From assembly GCF_026162645.1 (NCBI RefSeq), contig NZ_JAOTBE010000039.1, positions 1 to 34,982 on the forward strand: 34,982 bases of DNA, given 5' to 3'. Position 1 is the first letter of the stretch. Each line of letters begins with the position of its first letter. This document shows positions 18,408 through 26,586 of the stretch, piece after piece. This DNA comes from Paracoccus rhizosphaerae (GTDB lineage: Bacteria > Pseudomonadota > Alphaproteobacteria > Rhodobacterales > Rhodobacteraceae). The notes beneath the pieces were generated by a model. It was not told where the DNA came from. It searched no databases and saw only the letters and a program-made list of their open reading frames with translations. The translations under genes were made by a program, and so were the position numbers.

Positions 18408-19586
18408 ATGACCGAATATTCGCTTTTTACATCGGAATCCGTGTCGGAGGGGCACCCCGACAAGATCGCCGACCAGATTTCGGATGCCATCCTGGACGCC
18501 ATTCTGGCCGAGGATGCCCGTGCCCGCGTCGCCTGCGAAACCATGGTGAAGACCGGGGTCGCCATCATCTCGGGCGAGATCACGACCAGCGCCTGGGTGG
18601 ATCTGGAATCCATCGTCCGCGGGGTCATCAACGATATCGGCTATACGTCGTCTGATGTCGGCTTCGACGGCGCGACCTGTTCGGTGATCAACATCATCGG
18701 CAAGCAGTCGCCCGAGATCAATCAAGGGGTTGACCGCGAAAACCTCGAAGAACAGGGGGCTGGCGATCAGGGGCTGATGTTCGGCTATGCCTCGGACGAA
18801 ACCGACGTCCTGATGCCCGCGCCGATCACCTATGCCCACCGCCTGGTCGAACGCCAGTCCAAGGTCCGCCGTGACGGCACGCTGTCATGGCTGCGCCCCG
18901 ACGCAAAGTCACAGGTCACGCTGCGCTATGGCGCCGACGGCCGACCCGCGGGGATTGACGCGGTGGTGCTGTCCACGCAGCACAACCCCGAGATCGCGCT
19001 GGCCGACCTGCGCGAGGCCGTGATCGAGGAGATCATCAAGCCGGTCCTGCCGTCGCAGTGGCTGTCGGAACAGACGAAGTTCTTCATCAACCCGACCGGC
19101 AAGTTCGTCATCGGCGGTCCCGTTGGCGACTGTGGCCTGACGGGCCGGAAGATCATCGTCGACAGCTATGGCGGCATGGCACGGCACGGTGGCGGCGCAT
19201 TCTCGGGCAAGGACCCGTCCAAGGTGGACCGTTCGGCCGCCTATGCCGGTCGGTGGGTTGCCAAGAACATCGTTGCGGCCGGACTGGCCAAACGCTGCGA
19301 GATCCAGGTCAGCTATGCCATCGGCGTGGCCGAGCCAACCTCGATCAGCCTCAACTGCTTCGGAACCGAAACGGTCGCGATCGAAAAGATCGTGGCTGCC
19401 GTGAGAGAGGTTTTCGACCTGCGCCCCTTCGCGATCATTCGGGAACTGGACCTGCTGCACCCGATCTATCGCCCGACCGCCAGCTATGGCCATTTCGGGC
19501 GGGATCCGCATGCGCTGAACGGCGCGACCGCCTTCAGCTGGGAGGCGACAGACAAGGCCGAGGATCTGAAGGCCGCGCTGACCTGA
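18408..19586 (+). CDS. metK: Methionine adenosyltransferase (SAM synthetase)
   Basis: MetK (392 residues) makes S-adenosylmethionine from methionine and ATP. The N-terminus [19 protein letters not shown] carries the methionine/ATP loop GHPDK (15-19). [12 protein letters not shown] (117-128) and the P-loop-like [10 protein letters not shown] (261-270) are both intact. C-terminal [23 protein letters not shown] and the closing [10 protein letters not shown] are typical. It lies 3 nt after ahcY, so synthesis of SAM and removal of its product are encoded together. There is no room for a riboswitch in front of metK. A strong terminator follows 6 nt after the stop. Confidence 0.98.
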   Translation: MTEYSLFTSESVSEGHPDKIADQISDAILDAILAEDARARVACETMVKTGVAIISGEITTSAWVDLESIVRGVINDIGYTSSDVGFDGATCSVINIIGKQSPEINQGVDRENLEEQGAGDQGLMFGYASDETDVLMPAPITYAHRLVERQSKVRRDGTLSWLRPDAKSQVTLRYGADGRPAGIDAVVLSTQHNPEIALADLREAVIEEIIKPVLPSQWLSEQTKFFINPTGKFVIGGPVGDCGLTGRKIIVDSYGGMARHGGGAFSGKDPSKVDRSAAYAGRWVAKNIVAAGLAKRCEIQVSYAIGVAEPTSISLNCFGTETVAIEKIVAAVREVFDLRPFAIIRELDLLHPIYRPTASYGHFGRDPHALNGATAFSWEATDKAEDLKAALT

Positions 19587-19592
19587 TACGAC

Positions 19593-19617
19593 AAGGGCCG
19601 CCACAGGCGGCCCTTTT
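19593..19617 (+). terminator. Intrinsic terminator of ahcY-metK
   Basis: AAGGGCCGCC (19593-19602) and GGCGGCCCTT (19606-19615) form a perfect ten-pair stem with loop ACA; the run TTTT spans 19614-19617. The convergent ratA gene ends 10 bp away, so the hairpin may serve both, although the minus strand lacks a T-run. Confidence 0.88.
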
Positions 19618-19627
19618 GCGGTCGGCC

Positions 19628-20107
19628 TCAGCGGACGGTCGTGTCACCGCCATAGAGCTTGCGCGCCCGTTCCTCGAAGGCGCGGACGATGCGGGACATC
19701 GCCTCGTGGAAGACGACGCCAATCAGGCGCTGCAGAATGGCGTTCTTGAATTCGAAGTCCACGAAGAAGTCGACGTGGCAGCCGCCCTCTGGTCGGTCCT
19801 GGAACGTCCAGCCGCTGCGCATGTACTTGAACGGCCCGTCCAGGTATTCGGTGTCGATCTTCAGCCGACCCTCCTCATCCTCGGGCCAGAGGACGACGCG
19901 GCTGCCAAAACGCTCGCGGAAGACCTTGAAGCTGATCACCAGGTCGGCGGCGATCTCCTCGGCGCCATCGGGGCGGGTCTCTTGCGTCCGGATGCGGGCC
20001 GCGCTGTTCCAGGGCAGAAACTGCGGATAGCTTTCGATGTCGGCAACAAGGTCGTACATCTGGCGGGCAGAATAGGGAAGGTCGCGGCTGTCCTGGTGGT
20101 GGGGCAC
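19628..20107 (-). CDS. RatA/COQ10-type START domain protein
   Basis: The 159-residue protein belongs to the polyketide cyclase/START family that includes bacterial RatA and mitochondrial Coq10. Signatures are LPYSARQMYDLVADIESYPQFLPW near the N-terminus, ADLVISFKVFRERFGSRV, and C-terminal DFEFKNAILQRLIGVVFHEA. The eukaryotic members bind ubiquinone or related lipids; E. coli RatA was reported to block 50S/30S association. There is no RatB-like partner beside it, so a quinone or lipid-binding role fits better than a toxin role. The start is GTG at 20107; AAGAG lies upstream. It is divergent from the 60-residue protein gene, with 68 bp between the starts. Confidence 0.9.
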   Translation of the reverse strand: MPHHQDSRDLPYSARQMYDLVADIESYPQFLPWNSAARIRTQETRPDGAEEIAADLVISFKVFRERFGSRVVLWPEDEEGRLKIDTEYLDGPFKYMRSGWTFQDRPEGGCHVDFFVDFEFKNAILQRLIGVVFHEAMSRIVRAFEERARKLYGGDTTVR

Positions 20108-20175
20108 GTGGAGCTCTTGTATTTCGTCGCGGCGTCTGTTTCGATTCGGTCAGGACTTAGCAGGCAAGGCACACG

Positions 20176-20358
20176 ATGAACAACATGATCTGGCTTTTGC
20201 GCGCCGCGAAATGGGCGCATCGGCCTCCAAGCGCAAAGATGGTCAAGCTGGTCCTTGCCATCGTCGCGGCGGGGTTTGCGCTGCTGGCGCTGGAAAAGCT
20301 GGGCCTCTGGCCGGAATGGGCCATGCAGGACCAGCGACCGCCCAGGCTGCCGCGCTAG
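20176..20358 (+). CDS. Small membrane protein (60 aa)
   Basis: The 60-residue protein starts MNNMIWLLRAAKWAHRPPSA and has one membrane helix at about residues 22-42 (MVKLVLAIVAAGFALLALEK), then GLWPEWAMQDQRPPRLPR. The basic N-terminal part and single helix suggest an inner-membrane protein with its N-terminus inside. I recall similar small proteins next to ratA-like genes in Rhodobacteraceae but know no function. CAAGG lies 8 nt upstream of the ATG. The last 4 bases overlap the convergent 33-residue frame. Confidence 0.75.
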   Translation: MNNMIWLLRAAKWAHRPPSAKMVKLVLAIVAAGFALLALEKLGLWPEWAMQDQRPPRLPR

Positions 20359-20456
20359 TCCTTGCGGACGGCGACCGCGCGCTGACGGGGTGCGCCAAGC
20401 TGCAGCGTGATGCCGAAGGCCGTCATCAGGCCCGCAAATGTAAGGAACGTCGCCAT
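20355..20456 (-). CDS. 33-residue small protein with strong ribosome site
   Basis: This frame is supported mainly by a perfect AGGAGG five bases before the ATG at 20456. The protein starts MATFLTFAGLMTAFGITLQL and ends in a basic tail (APRQRAVAVRKD). The first 20 residues are hydrophobic enough for one short membrane helix, with positive residues after it. It ends at 20355 and overlaps the 3' end of the opposite 60-residue gene by 4 bp. It lies 31 nt downstream of the zinc metallopeptidase gene on the same strand, so it may be the last gene of that transcript. No homologue comes to mind; the function is unknown. Confidence 0.6.
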   Translation of the reverse strand: MATFLTFAGLMTAFGITLQLGAPRQRAVAVRKD

Positions 20457-20487
20457 CTTGTCCTCCTGTGTCCTGCACCGGACCTAA

Positions 20488-21321
20488 TCACAGATTGCCC
20501 GCGCCGAACGTGTCACATTGTCTCAGTTCGCCGGAGTTGAACCCCCGCATCAACCAGGTCTGGCGTTGCGCCGCGGACCCGTGGGTGAAGCTGTCCGGCA
20601 TCGGCGTCTGCCCCGCATTGGCCTGAATAACGTCATCGCCCACCGCCTCTGCCGCGCGCATCGCCTCTTCCATGTCACCAACGTCCAGTGTGCCGAAACG
20701 TTCCTGCGCCTGCCGCGCCCAGATGCCTGCATAACAGTCGGCCTGTAATTCTGTCGCGACCGACAGGCTGTTGGCATCGACCTCTGACAGGCGGGCGCGC
20801 TGCTGGTTCACCTCGCCCAGGGTGCCCAGCAGGTTCTGGACATGGTGGCCGACCTCATGCGCGACGACATAGGCAGCGGCAAAATCACCGCCCGCGTTCA
20901 TGCGCGCGGCCATCATGTCGAAGAAGTCGGTGTCCAGATAGACGCGCTGATCGCCCGGACAATAGAACGGCCCCATGGCCGCGGACGCCCCGCCGCAGGC
21001 CGACTGCACCGCCCCCCGGAAGAGGACCAGCGTCGGGTCCTGATAGTCCATGCCCGCCTGATCGCGCAGGACCGAACGCCAGACCTCTTCGGTGTCAGCC
21101 AGCACGACAGAGACGAACTGCCCCCATTCCTCGTCCCGCTGCGACAGCTCGACATCGTTCTGCGGCTGATCCAGCGCCTGCACGACCGGTGTGACGTCGA
21201 TTCCGAAGAAGTATCCGACCGCCAGGACGACCAGCGTCCCCGCGATGCCGATGCCCCCTGCCCGGCCCATGCCGCGACGATCCTCGATGTTGCGGCTGCC
21301 CCGCCGTCCACGCCACTGCAT
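20488..21321 (-). CDS. Neutral zinc metallopeptidase (YpfJ/PF04228 type)
   Basis: The 277-residue protein starts MQWRGRRGSRNIEDRRG, has one membrane helix at about 22-40 and a long outer domain. The zinc site is clear: AAYVVAHEVGHHVQNLLG with His155, Glu156 and His159, and a second acidic motif ATELQADCYAGIWA (Glu190, Asp194). YCPGDQRVYLDTDFF before it is also typical of the family. The C-terminus FTHGSAAQRQTWLMRGFNSG is highly conserved. These proteins are predicted membrane-anchored metalloproteases; the substrate is unknown. The ATG at 21321 is preceded by AAGGGG, and the upstream open frame is a shadow. A 33-residue gene follows 31 nt downstream. Confidence 0.93.
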   Translation of the reverse strand: MQWRGRRGSRNIEDRRGMGRAGGIGIAGTLVVLAVGYFFGIDVTPVVQALDQPQNDVELSQRDEEWGQFVSVVLADTEEVWRSVLRDQAGMDYQDPTLVLFRGAVQSACGGASAAMGPFYCPGDQRVYLDTDFFDMMAARMNAGGDFAAAYVVAHEVGHHVQNLLGTLGEVNQQRARLSEVDANSLSVATELQADCYAGIWARQAQERFGTLDVGDMEEAMRAAEAVGDDVIQANAGQTPMPDSFTHGSAAQRQTWLMRGFNSGELRQCDTFGAGNL

Positions 21322-21474
21322 TGCCGTCCCCTTGGTTGACCTTGCCCTGCCGGCGGGCGTCACATGGTCCGTCGGCACATCCACCATCACAGCACCGAGA
21401 TTCGGGCGCAAGATGCTTGACGCCGCCGCGCCCGCCGGGGATGCACATCGGTAAAAGAGCGCCGAGGGGACAGC

Positions 21475-22053
21475 ATGCTGAGACGGCTTTACGATTGGAC
21501 GATGGGGCTGGCGGCACACCGCCATGCCCGCGCGTCCCTGTTCACGATCAGCTTCATCGAAAGCTCGGTCTTTCCGATCCCGCCGGATGTGCTGATGATC
21601 CCGATGGTGCTGGCGCAGCGCGCAAAGGCCTGGATCATCGCGGCCGTCGCCACACTGGGGTCGGTGCTGGGCGCGCTTCTGGGCTATTGGATCGGGGCCG
21701 TGCTGATGGACACGGTCGGACAGTGGATCCTGACCGTCTATGGCAAAGAGGCCGCCTACGACCAGCTGGCCGCACGTTTCGCCGAATACGGGGGCTGGGC
21801 GGTGCTGTTCGCCGCGCTGACGCCGTTTCCGTTCAAGGTCATCACGATCTTCTCGGGTGCGGTCGGGCTGTCGCTGCCGCTGTTCATCGCGACCTCGATC
21901 CTGGGGCGCGCGGGCCGGTTCTTCGTAGTGGCGGGCCTTCTGTGGAAGTTCGGCCCGCCGATCCGCGACTTCATCGAACGACGGCTGGGGTTGGTCTTCA
22001 CAATCTTCATGGCCTGCCTGATCGGCGGCTTTGCCGCGCTGAGGTTCATGTGA
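21475..22053 (+). CDS. YqaA/DedA-type (VTT domain) membrane protein
   Basis: The 192-residue protein belongs to the YqaA branch of the DedA/SNARE-associated (VTT) family. It starts MLRRLYDWTMGLAAHRHARA and shows FTISFIESSVFPIPPDVLMIPMVLA, typical of the re-entrant loop, then GALLGYWIGAVL and ALTPFPFKVITIFSGAVGLSLPLFI with GRAGRFFVVAGLLWKFGPP. Four to five hydrophobic segments are visible. DedA proteins act in membrane lipid recycling (some as undecaprenyl-phosphate or PE flippases) and proton-motive-force homeostasis; the exact YqaA role is unknown. GAGGGGA lies before the ATG. The stop overlaps the GTG start of the dsbB-like gene, so the two are coupled. Confidence 0.9.
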   Translation: MLRRLYDWTMGLAAHRHARASLFTISFIESSVFPIPPDVLMIPMVLAQRAKAWIIAAVATLGSVLGALLGYWIGAVLMDTVGQWILTVYGKEAAYDQLAARFAEYGGWAVLFAALTPFPFKVITIFSGAVGLSLPLFIATSILGRAGRFFVVAGLLWKFGPPIRDFIERRLGLVFTIFMACLIGGFAALRFM

Positions 22054-22526
22054 CAAGCAAAGAGTTGACATATTTGGCGGGCGGCGGTTCCGCCTTCCTT
22101 CTGATCGCGGCCTTGGGGTTCCAGGCCGCGGGCTATGCCCCGTGCGAGCTGTGCATCCTGCAGCGTTGGCCGCATGTCGCGGCCGTTGCGGTGGCGCTGC
22201 TGGTCTGGCTGACCGGGCGAGTTCGCGTGCTTGCGGTCCTGGGCCTTGTCGCCGCGGGGGCCGCGACAGGCCTGGCGATCTATCACACCGGGGTCGAGCT
22301 GGCCTGGTGGCCCGGTCCCTCGCACTGTTCGGGCGGTGTCGGGGATCTGGCCGGCCTTTCCACGCAGGACCTGATGACGCGCCTGCAAGCCGCGCCGGTC
22401 GTCCGCTGCGACGAGGTCGCCTGGAGCTTCCTGGGCCTGTCGATGGCGGCCTGGAACGCCGTCTTCTCGGCCGGTCTGACCGTCATCTGGGCAACAGCGG
22501 CGGCGCGGGGTCGCGAACAGGCTTGA
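22050..22526 (+). CDS. DsbB-type disulfide bond formation protein
   Basis: The 158-residue protein has four membrane helices and the DsbB cysteines: CxxC in APCELCILQRWPH (C32, C35) and a second pair C93 (PGPSHCSGG) and C120 (VVRCDEVAW). DsbB re-oxidises periplasmic DsbA and passes electrons to ubiquinone. The quinone-site arginine after the first cysteine pair (LQRW) is present. The start is GTG at 22050, inside the yqaA stop (GTGA overlap). No dsbA gene is in the window. The second cysteine pair is spaced by 26 residues, somewhat more than in E. coli, as in other alphaproteobacterial short DsbB proteins. Confidence 0.9.
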   Translation: MTSKELTYLAGGGSAFLLIAALGFQAAGYAPCELCILQRWPHVAAVAVALLVWLTGRVRVLAVLGLVAAGAATGLAIYHTGVELAWWPGPSHCSGGVGDLAGLSTQDLMTRLQAAPVVRCDEVAWSFLGLSMAAWNAVFSAGLTVIWATAAARGREQA

Positions 22527-22561
22527 CCCCAGCGTTTCAGCCCCTGGAGCATGGGTGCAGA

Positions 22562-22589
22562 TTGCCCCCTCGGCAAGTGTCGGTTATAC
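22562..22589 (+). promoter_or_regulatory. Probable promoter of gyrA
   Basis: TTGCCC (22562-22567) and TTATAC (22584-22589) are 16 bp apart and end 30 bp before the gyrA start. The -10 matches four of six consensus positions. The position between dsbB and gyrA fits a primary promoter, but it is only a sequence match. Confidence 0.4.
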
Positions 22590-22619
22590 CGGGCTGCAAC
22601 AAGATGTTGAGGAATACCC

Positions 22620-25391
22620 GTGGCTGACACCCCAGAAGACGACCTGCCCGAAACCCCCGAAAACGGCGAGGATGGCGGTGCGGGGGCACGCGTAGTGATG
22701 CACCATGACGGCCCCCTGATCGACATCAGCACCGAGATGCGGACGTCCTATCTGGACTATGCGATGTCGGTGATCGTCAGCCGCGCGATCCCCGATCTGC
22801 GCGACGGCCTGAAGCCGGTGCACCGCCGCATCCTCTATGCGATGAACGAGACCGGGAACACCGCCGACAAGCCCTATCGCAAGTCCGCCCGCCCCGTCGG
22901 CGACGTCATGGGGAAATATCACCCGCATGGCGATGCCGCCATCTATGACGCGCTGGTCCGCATGGCGCAGGACTTTTCGATGTCGCTGCCGCTGCTGGAC
23001 GGCCAAGGCAACTTCGGCAGCATGGACGGCGATCCGGCCGCAGCGATGCGCTATACCGAAGTGCGCATGGACAAGCCCGCGAACTTCCTGCTGATGGACA
23101 TCGACAAGGAAACGGTCGATTTTCAGGACAACTACGACGGCAAGGACCGTGAACCGACCGTTCTTCCTGCCCGCTTCCCGAACATGCTGGTCAACGGCGC
23201 GGGCGGCATCGCGGTCGGCATGGCCACCAACATCCCGCCCCACAACCTGGGCGAGGTGGTCGACGCCACGCTGGAGCTGATCGCGAACCCCGACCTGCCG
23301 ACCGAGCGCCTGCTGGAGATCATTCCCGGCCCCGACTTCCCGACGGGCGCGATGATCCTTGGCCGGTCGGGTGCGCGGAAGGCCTATCTGGAGGGGCGCG
23401 GCAGCGTCCTTGTCCGGGCCAAGACCCATATCGAGGAGCCGAGGAAGGACCGCTTCGCCATTGTCGTGGACGAGATCCCCTATCAGGTGAACAAGTCCAC
23501 CCTGATCGAACGGATCGCCGAGCTGGCCAAGGAAAAGAAGGTCGAGGGCATCGCCACCGTCCAGGACGAATCCGACCGCCACGGCGTCCGCGTCGTGGTC
23601 GAGCTGAAGCGCGACGCAACGCCCGACGTGGTCCTGAACCAGCTGTTCCGGTTCACCCAGCTGCAAACGACCTTCGGCTGCAACATGCTGGCGCTGAACG
23701 GCGGCAAACCCGAGCAACTGGCACTGCGCGACTTCCTGACCTACTTCATCAGCTTCCGCGAAGAGGTCGTCGCCCGCCGCACCGCCTATGAACTGCGCAG
23801 GGCGCGGGAACGCAGCCACGTCCTCTGCGGCTTGGCCGTCGCTGTCAGCAACGTGGACGAGGTCGTGGCGACGATCCGCGCATCGGCCGATGCGGCGGAG
23901 GCGCGCGAGCGGCTGATGGAACGGCGCTGGCCCGCCCATGACATCGTCGAATACCTGCGGCTGATCGACGATCCGCTGCACCCGGTGAACGAAGATGGAA
24001 CCTATAACCTGTCCGAAACCCAGGCCCGCGCCATCCTGGACCTGCGCCTGCAGCGCCTCACCCAGATTGGCGTCAAGGAGGTTACGGACGAGCTGCAGTC
24101 CCTGGCCGAGGCGATCCGCGAGTACCTGGCGATCCTGGCGTCGCGCGAACGGATCATGGGCATCATCTCGGACGAGCTGCGCGAGGTGAAGGACCTGTTC
24201 GCCGTCCCACGCCGGACCGAGATCGCCGAATGGTCCGGCGACATGATGGACGAGGACCTGATCGAGCGCGAGGATATGGTCGTCACCATCACCTCTGGCG
24301 GCTATATCAAGCGCACGGCGCTGGCCGAGTTCCGCGCGCAACGGCGCGGCGGCAAGGGCCTGTCCAGCATGGCAACAAAGGAGGACGACGTCGTAACGAC
24401 CCTGTTCGTGGCAAACACCCATACCGAGCTTCTGTTCTTCACCACCGACGGCATGGTCTACCGGATGAAGACGTGGCGGCTGCCGCTGGCGGGGCGCACC
24501 TCTCGAGGCAAGGCTATGGTCAATATCCTGCCCATCGGTCCCGGCGTCAGCATCGCCGCGCTGCTGCCGATGGATGCGCCGGAATCCGAATGGGACCGCT
24601 ATCACGTGGTGTTCGCCACCGATCAGGGCGACGTGCGCCGCAACGCGCTGTCGGATTTCACCAACATCATGCGCAACGGCAAGATCGCCATGAAGCTGCC
24701 CGACGGGGTCAGCCTGATCGGCGTTCGCCTGGCGACGGATGAGGATGACATCATGCTGGTCACCGCCGGTGGCCGCGCGATCCGCTTCCGGGCGACAGAC
24801 CTGCGCGTCTTCCAAAGCCGCAGTTCGACCGGGGTTCGCGGCATCAGGCTTGGCGGCGATGATCGCGTCGTCAGCATGTCCGTCATCCGCCACTTCGAGG
24901 CCGAGCCGTCCGAGCGCGCGGCCTATCTGAAGATGCGCCGGGCGATCGCCGGGGCGCTGGACGACGGCGCCGAGGCCGACGAGGACGAGGATGCCGCGCC
25001 CGAGGGCAGCATTACCCAGGAACGCTATGCGCAGATGTCCGCGGCCGAGGATCTGATCCTGACCATCACCAGCCGCGGGGCGGGCAAGATCAGCTCCAGC
25101 CATGACTATCCGGTGCGGGGGCGTGGCGGACAGGGCGTCATGGCGATGGACCGCGCCATGCGCGGCGGCCCGCTGGTGGCCAGTTTCCCGGTCGACGGTG
25201 ACGACCAGATCATGCTGGCGACATCGACGGGTCAGTCGATCCGCGTGCCGGTGGACGGGATCAGCTTCAGGTCCCGCAGCGCGGGTGGCGTCAGGGTCTT
25301 CAATACCGCCGCCGCCGAGGTCGTGGTCTCGGTGGCCCGCGTCGCTGAACAGGGCGTCGCCGACGCATTGCCCGACGAGGATCAGGACTAG
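22620..25391 (+). CDS. gyrA: DNA gyrase subunit A
   Basis: GyrA (923 residues) is the DNA cleaving subunit of gyrase. The N-terminal 23 residues form an acidic extension relative to E. coli. Then come the winged-helix/tower domains with [17 protein letters not shown] and the catalytic Tyr145 in AMRYTEVRM. The quinolone-resistance region reads [10 protein letters not shown], so Ala106 takes the place of E. coli Ser83, while Asp110 (Asp87) is kept. The GyrA box QRRGGKG is at 574-580, followed by the beta-pinwheel C-terminal domain with typical repeats and an acidic insertion ([12 protein letters not shown]). The start is GTG with GAGGA upstream. A strong terminator follows. Confidence 0.98.
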   Translation: MADTPEDDLPETPENGEDGGAGARVVMHHDGPLIDISTEMRTSYLDYAMSVIVSRAIPDLRDGLKPVHRRILYAMNETGNTADKPYRKSARPVGDVMGKYHPHGDAAIYDALVRMAQDFSMSLPLLDGQGNFGSMDGDPAAAMRYTEVRMDKPANFLLMDIDKETVDFQDNYDGKDREPTVLPARFPNMLVNGAGGIAVGMATNIPPHNLGEVVDATLELIANPDLPTERLLEIIPGPDFPTGAMILGRSGARKAYLEGRGSVLVRAKTHIEEPRKDRFAIVVDEIPYQVNKSTLIERIAELAKEKKVEGIATVQDESDRHGVRVVVELKRDATPDVVLNQLFRFTQLQTTFGCNMLALNGGKPEQLALRDFLTYFISFREEVVARRTAYELRRARERSHVLCGLAVAVSNVDEVVATIRASADAAEARERLMERRWPAHDIVEYLRLIDDPLHPVNEDGTYNLSETQARAILDLRLQRLTQIGVKEVTDELQSLAEAIREYLAILASRERIMGIISDELREVKDLFAVPRRTEIAEWSGDMMDEDLIEREDMVVTITSGGYIKRTALAEFRAQRRGGKGLSSMATKEDDVVTTLFVANTHTELLFFTTDGMVYRMKTWRLPLAGRTSRGKAMVNILPIGPGVSIAALLPMDAPESEWDRYHVVFATDQGDVRRNALSDFTNIMRNGKIAMKLPDGVSLIGVRLATDEDDIMLVTAGGRAIRFRATDLRVFQSRSSTGVRGIRLGGDDRVVSMSVIRHFEAEPSERAAYLKMRRAIAGALDDGAEADEDEDAAPEGSITQERYAQMSAAEDLILTITSRGAGKISSSHDYPVRGRGGQGVMAMDRAMRGGPLVASFPVDGDDQIMLATSTGQSIRVPVDGISFRSRSAGGVRVFNTAAAEVVVSVARVAEQGVADALPDEDQD

Positions 25392-25400
25392 GATCATCCG

Positions 25401-25431
25401 CCCCGGCCCCGACATTCGGGACCGGGGTTTT
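25401..25431 (+). terminator. Intrinsic terminator of gyrA
   Basis: CCCCGG (25401-25406) pairs with CCGGGG (25422-25427), and CCCGA (25408-25412) with TCGGG (25416-25420). One C-A mismatch separates the two helices and the loop is CAT; TTTT follows at 25428-25431. It lies 10 nt after the gyrA stop. Confidence 0.9.
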
Positions 25432-25450
25432 CTTTATCGCGAGGACAGGC

Positions 25451-26539
25451 GTGGAGCATTCGAACGAAACCGTGCTGAGAGAGCGGCTTCAGACCGGCTT
25501 TCTGGGGCTCATCGCCTTCTCGCTGCTGCTGTTCATGCTGGTCCAGGCGCGATTCATCCTGATCTCGCTGGCGATTGCGATCATCCTGTTCTCGCTGACG
25601 TCGGACGCCATCCATGCCATTTCGACCCGGCTGAAGGTCGCGAAGTGGCTGGCGACGACGCTGGCGTTGATCGGCATTGCGCTGGGGCTTCTGTGGATTT
25701 CAACGACGATCCTGGCGCAGGTCAACGAGATCGTCTTCCTGGCGATCACCTATGCCGAACAGGCGCAGGCCGCCCTGCCCGCCCTGACCGAGCGCCTTGG
25801 CCCCGAGGCGCAAGAGCGGATCATCACCGCGCTGAGCAACTTCAACATCACCGGCTGGATCAGATCACTGGCGAGCCAGGCCTCCGGGATCCTGTCGGGC
25901 AGCGTCCTAGTGATCCTGTTCGTGGGCTTCATGTTCGCCGAGCAGGTCTGGTTCCCGATCAAGATCGAGCGGCTGGCCGAGGATCGCGAAAAGGCGCTGC
26001 AGATCCGGCGGATCATCGCGTCGATCATGCACCGGGTGAACCGCTATCTGGTGGTGAAGACCGGCGTCAGCGCGGTCACCGCCGGCATCGTCTGGCTGAT
26101 CTTCCGCACCATGGGGCTGGAGCTGGCGACGGCCGTGGCCATCCTGACGTTCATCCTGAACTTCATCCCGTCGGTCGGGTCAATCGTGGCGACGGTCATC
26201 GCGGCGATCCTGGCCTTCGTGCTGACCGGCGACACCACGCCGACGATGATCGTCGCCTTCCTCTGCACTGCCACGCAATTCGTGATCGGCAACGTGCTTG
26301 ACCCAATGCTGCTGGGCCAGACGCTGCGGCTGTCCAGCTTCGGGATCATCCTGTCGCTGGCCTTCTGGGGTGCGGTCTGGGGGGTGCCCGGCATGTTCCT
26401 GGCCGTGCCCATCATGGTCGCGCTGATGATCATCTGCGCGCACATCCCGTGGCTGAGGGCCGTGGCGGTGATGCTTTCGCGCGAGGGCTTGCCAGATGAC
26501 GGCAGCGGCGATGCCGACGAGGATCGCCTGGTGGCGTAA
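25451..26539 (+). CDS. AI-2E/PerM family membrane protein
   Basis: The 362-residue protein has the PF01594 layout. There is an N-terminal helix pair (LIAFSLLLFMLVQARFILISLAIAIILF and ATTLALIGIALGLLWIS), a soluble section with TERLGPEAQERII, then helices SGSVLVILFVGFMFAEQ, GVSAVTAGIVWLIF, AVAILTFILNFIPSVGSIVA and LSLAFWGAVWGVPGMFLAVP. PNFIPSVG- and GxxWGxxGxxLAxP-type blocks are family marks. Members include the autoinducer-2 exporter TqsA and antiporter-like proteins, so the transported substrate is not predictable. The start is GTG at 25451, just after the gyrA terminator, with AGGACAGG upstream. It converges on the MscS-type gene. Confidence 0.9.
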   Translation: MEHSNETVLRERLQTGFLGLIAFSLLLFMLVQARFILISLAIAIILFSLTSDAIHAISTRLKVAKWLATTLALIGIALGLLWISTTILAQVNEIVFLAITYAEQAQAALPALTERLGPEAQERIITALSNFNITGWIRSLASQASGILSGSVLVILFVGFMFAEQVWFPIKIERLAEDREKALQIRRIIASIMHRVNRYLVVKTGVSAVTAGIVWLIFRTMGLELATAVAILTFILNFIPSVGSIVATVIAAILAFVLTGDTTPTMIVAFLCTATQFVIGNVLDPMLLGQTLRLSSFGIILSLAFWGAVWGVPGMFLAVPIMVALMIICAHIPWLRAVAVMLSREGLPDDGSGDADEDRLVA

Positions 26540-26557
26540 CCTCGCTGCCCTGGGTGG

Positions 26558-26581
26558 GTCAGGGGCGCGAACGCCCCCGAC
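26558..26581. terminator. Hairpin between convergent genes (possible two-way terminator)
   Basis: GGGGCG (26562-26567) and CGCCCC (26572-26577) pair around a CGAA tetraloop. GTC/GAC can add three outer pairs beyond an A-C mismatch. The hairpin sits in the 47 bp between the AI-2E-type gene and the mechanosensitive channel gene. No T-run is present on either strand, so termination would be weak or Rho-aided. Confidence 0.45.
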
Positions 26582-26586
26582 TGCGG

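Noticed and set aside
16260..18839. An 859-codon minus-strand open frame opposite the TetR gene, ahcY and metK
   Set aside because: It spans three well-supported plus-strand genes and their intergenic regions; such long antisense frames are common in GC-rich DNA.
19628..20107. RatA as part of a toxin-antitoxin pair
   Set aside because: No RatB-like gene is adjacent; the COQ10/START reading of the family fits better.
22584..25415. A 943-codon minus-strand open frame opposite gyrA
   Set aside because: It is an exact shadow of gyrA, with His/Gln/Asp-rich low-information sequence.
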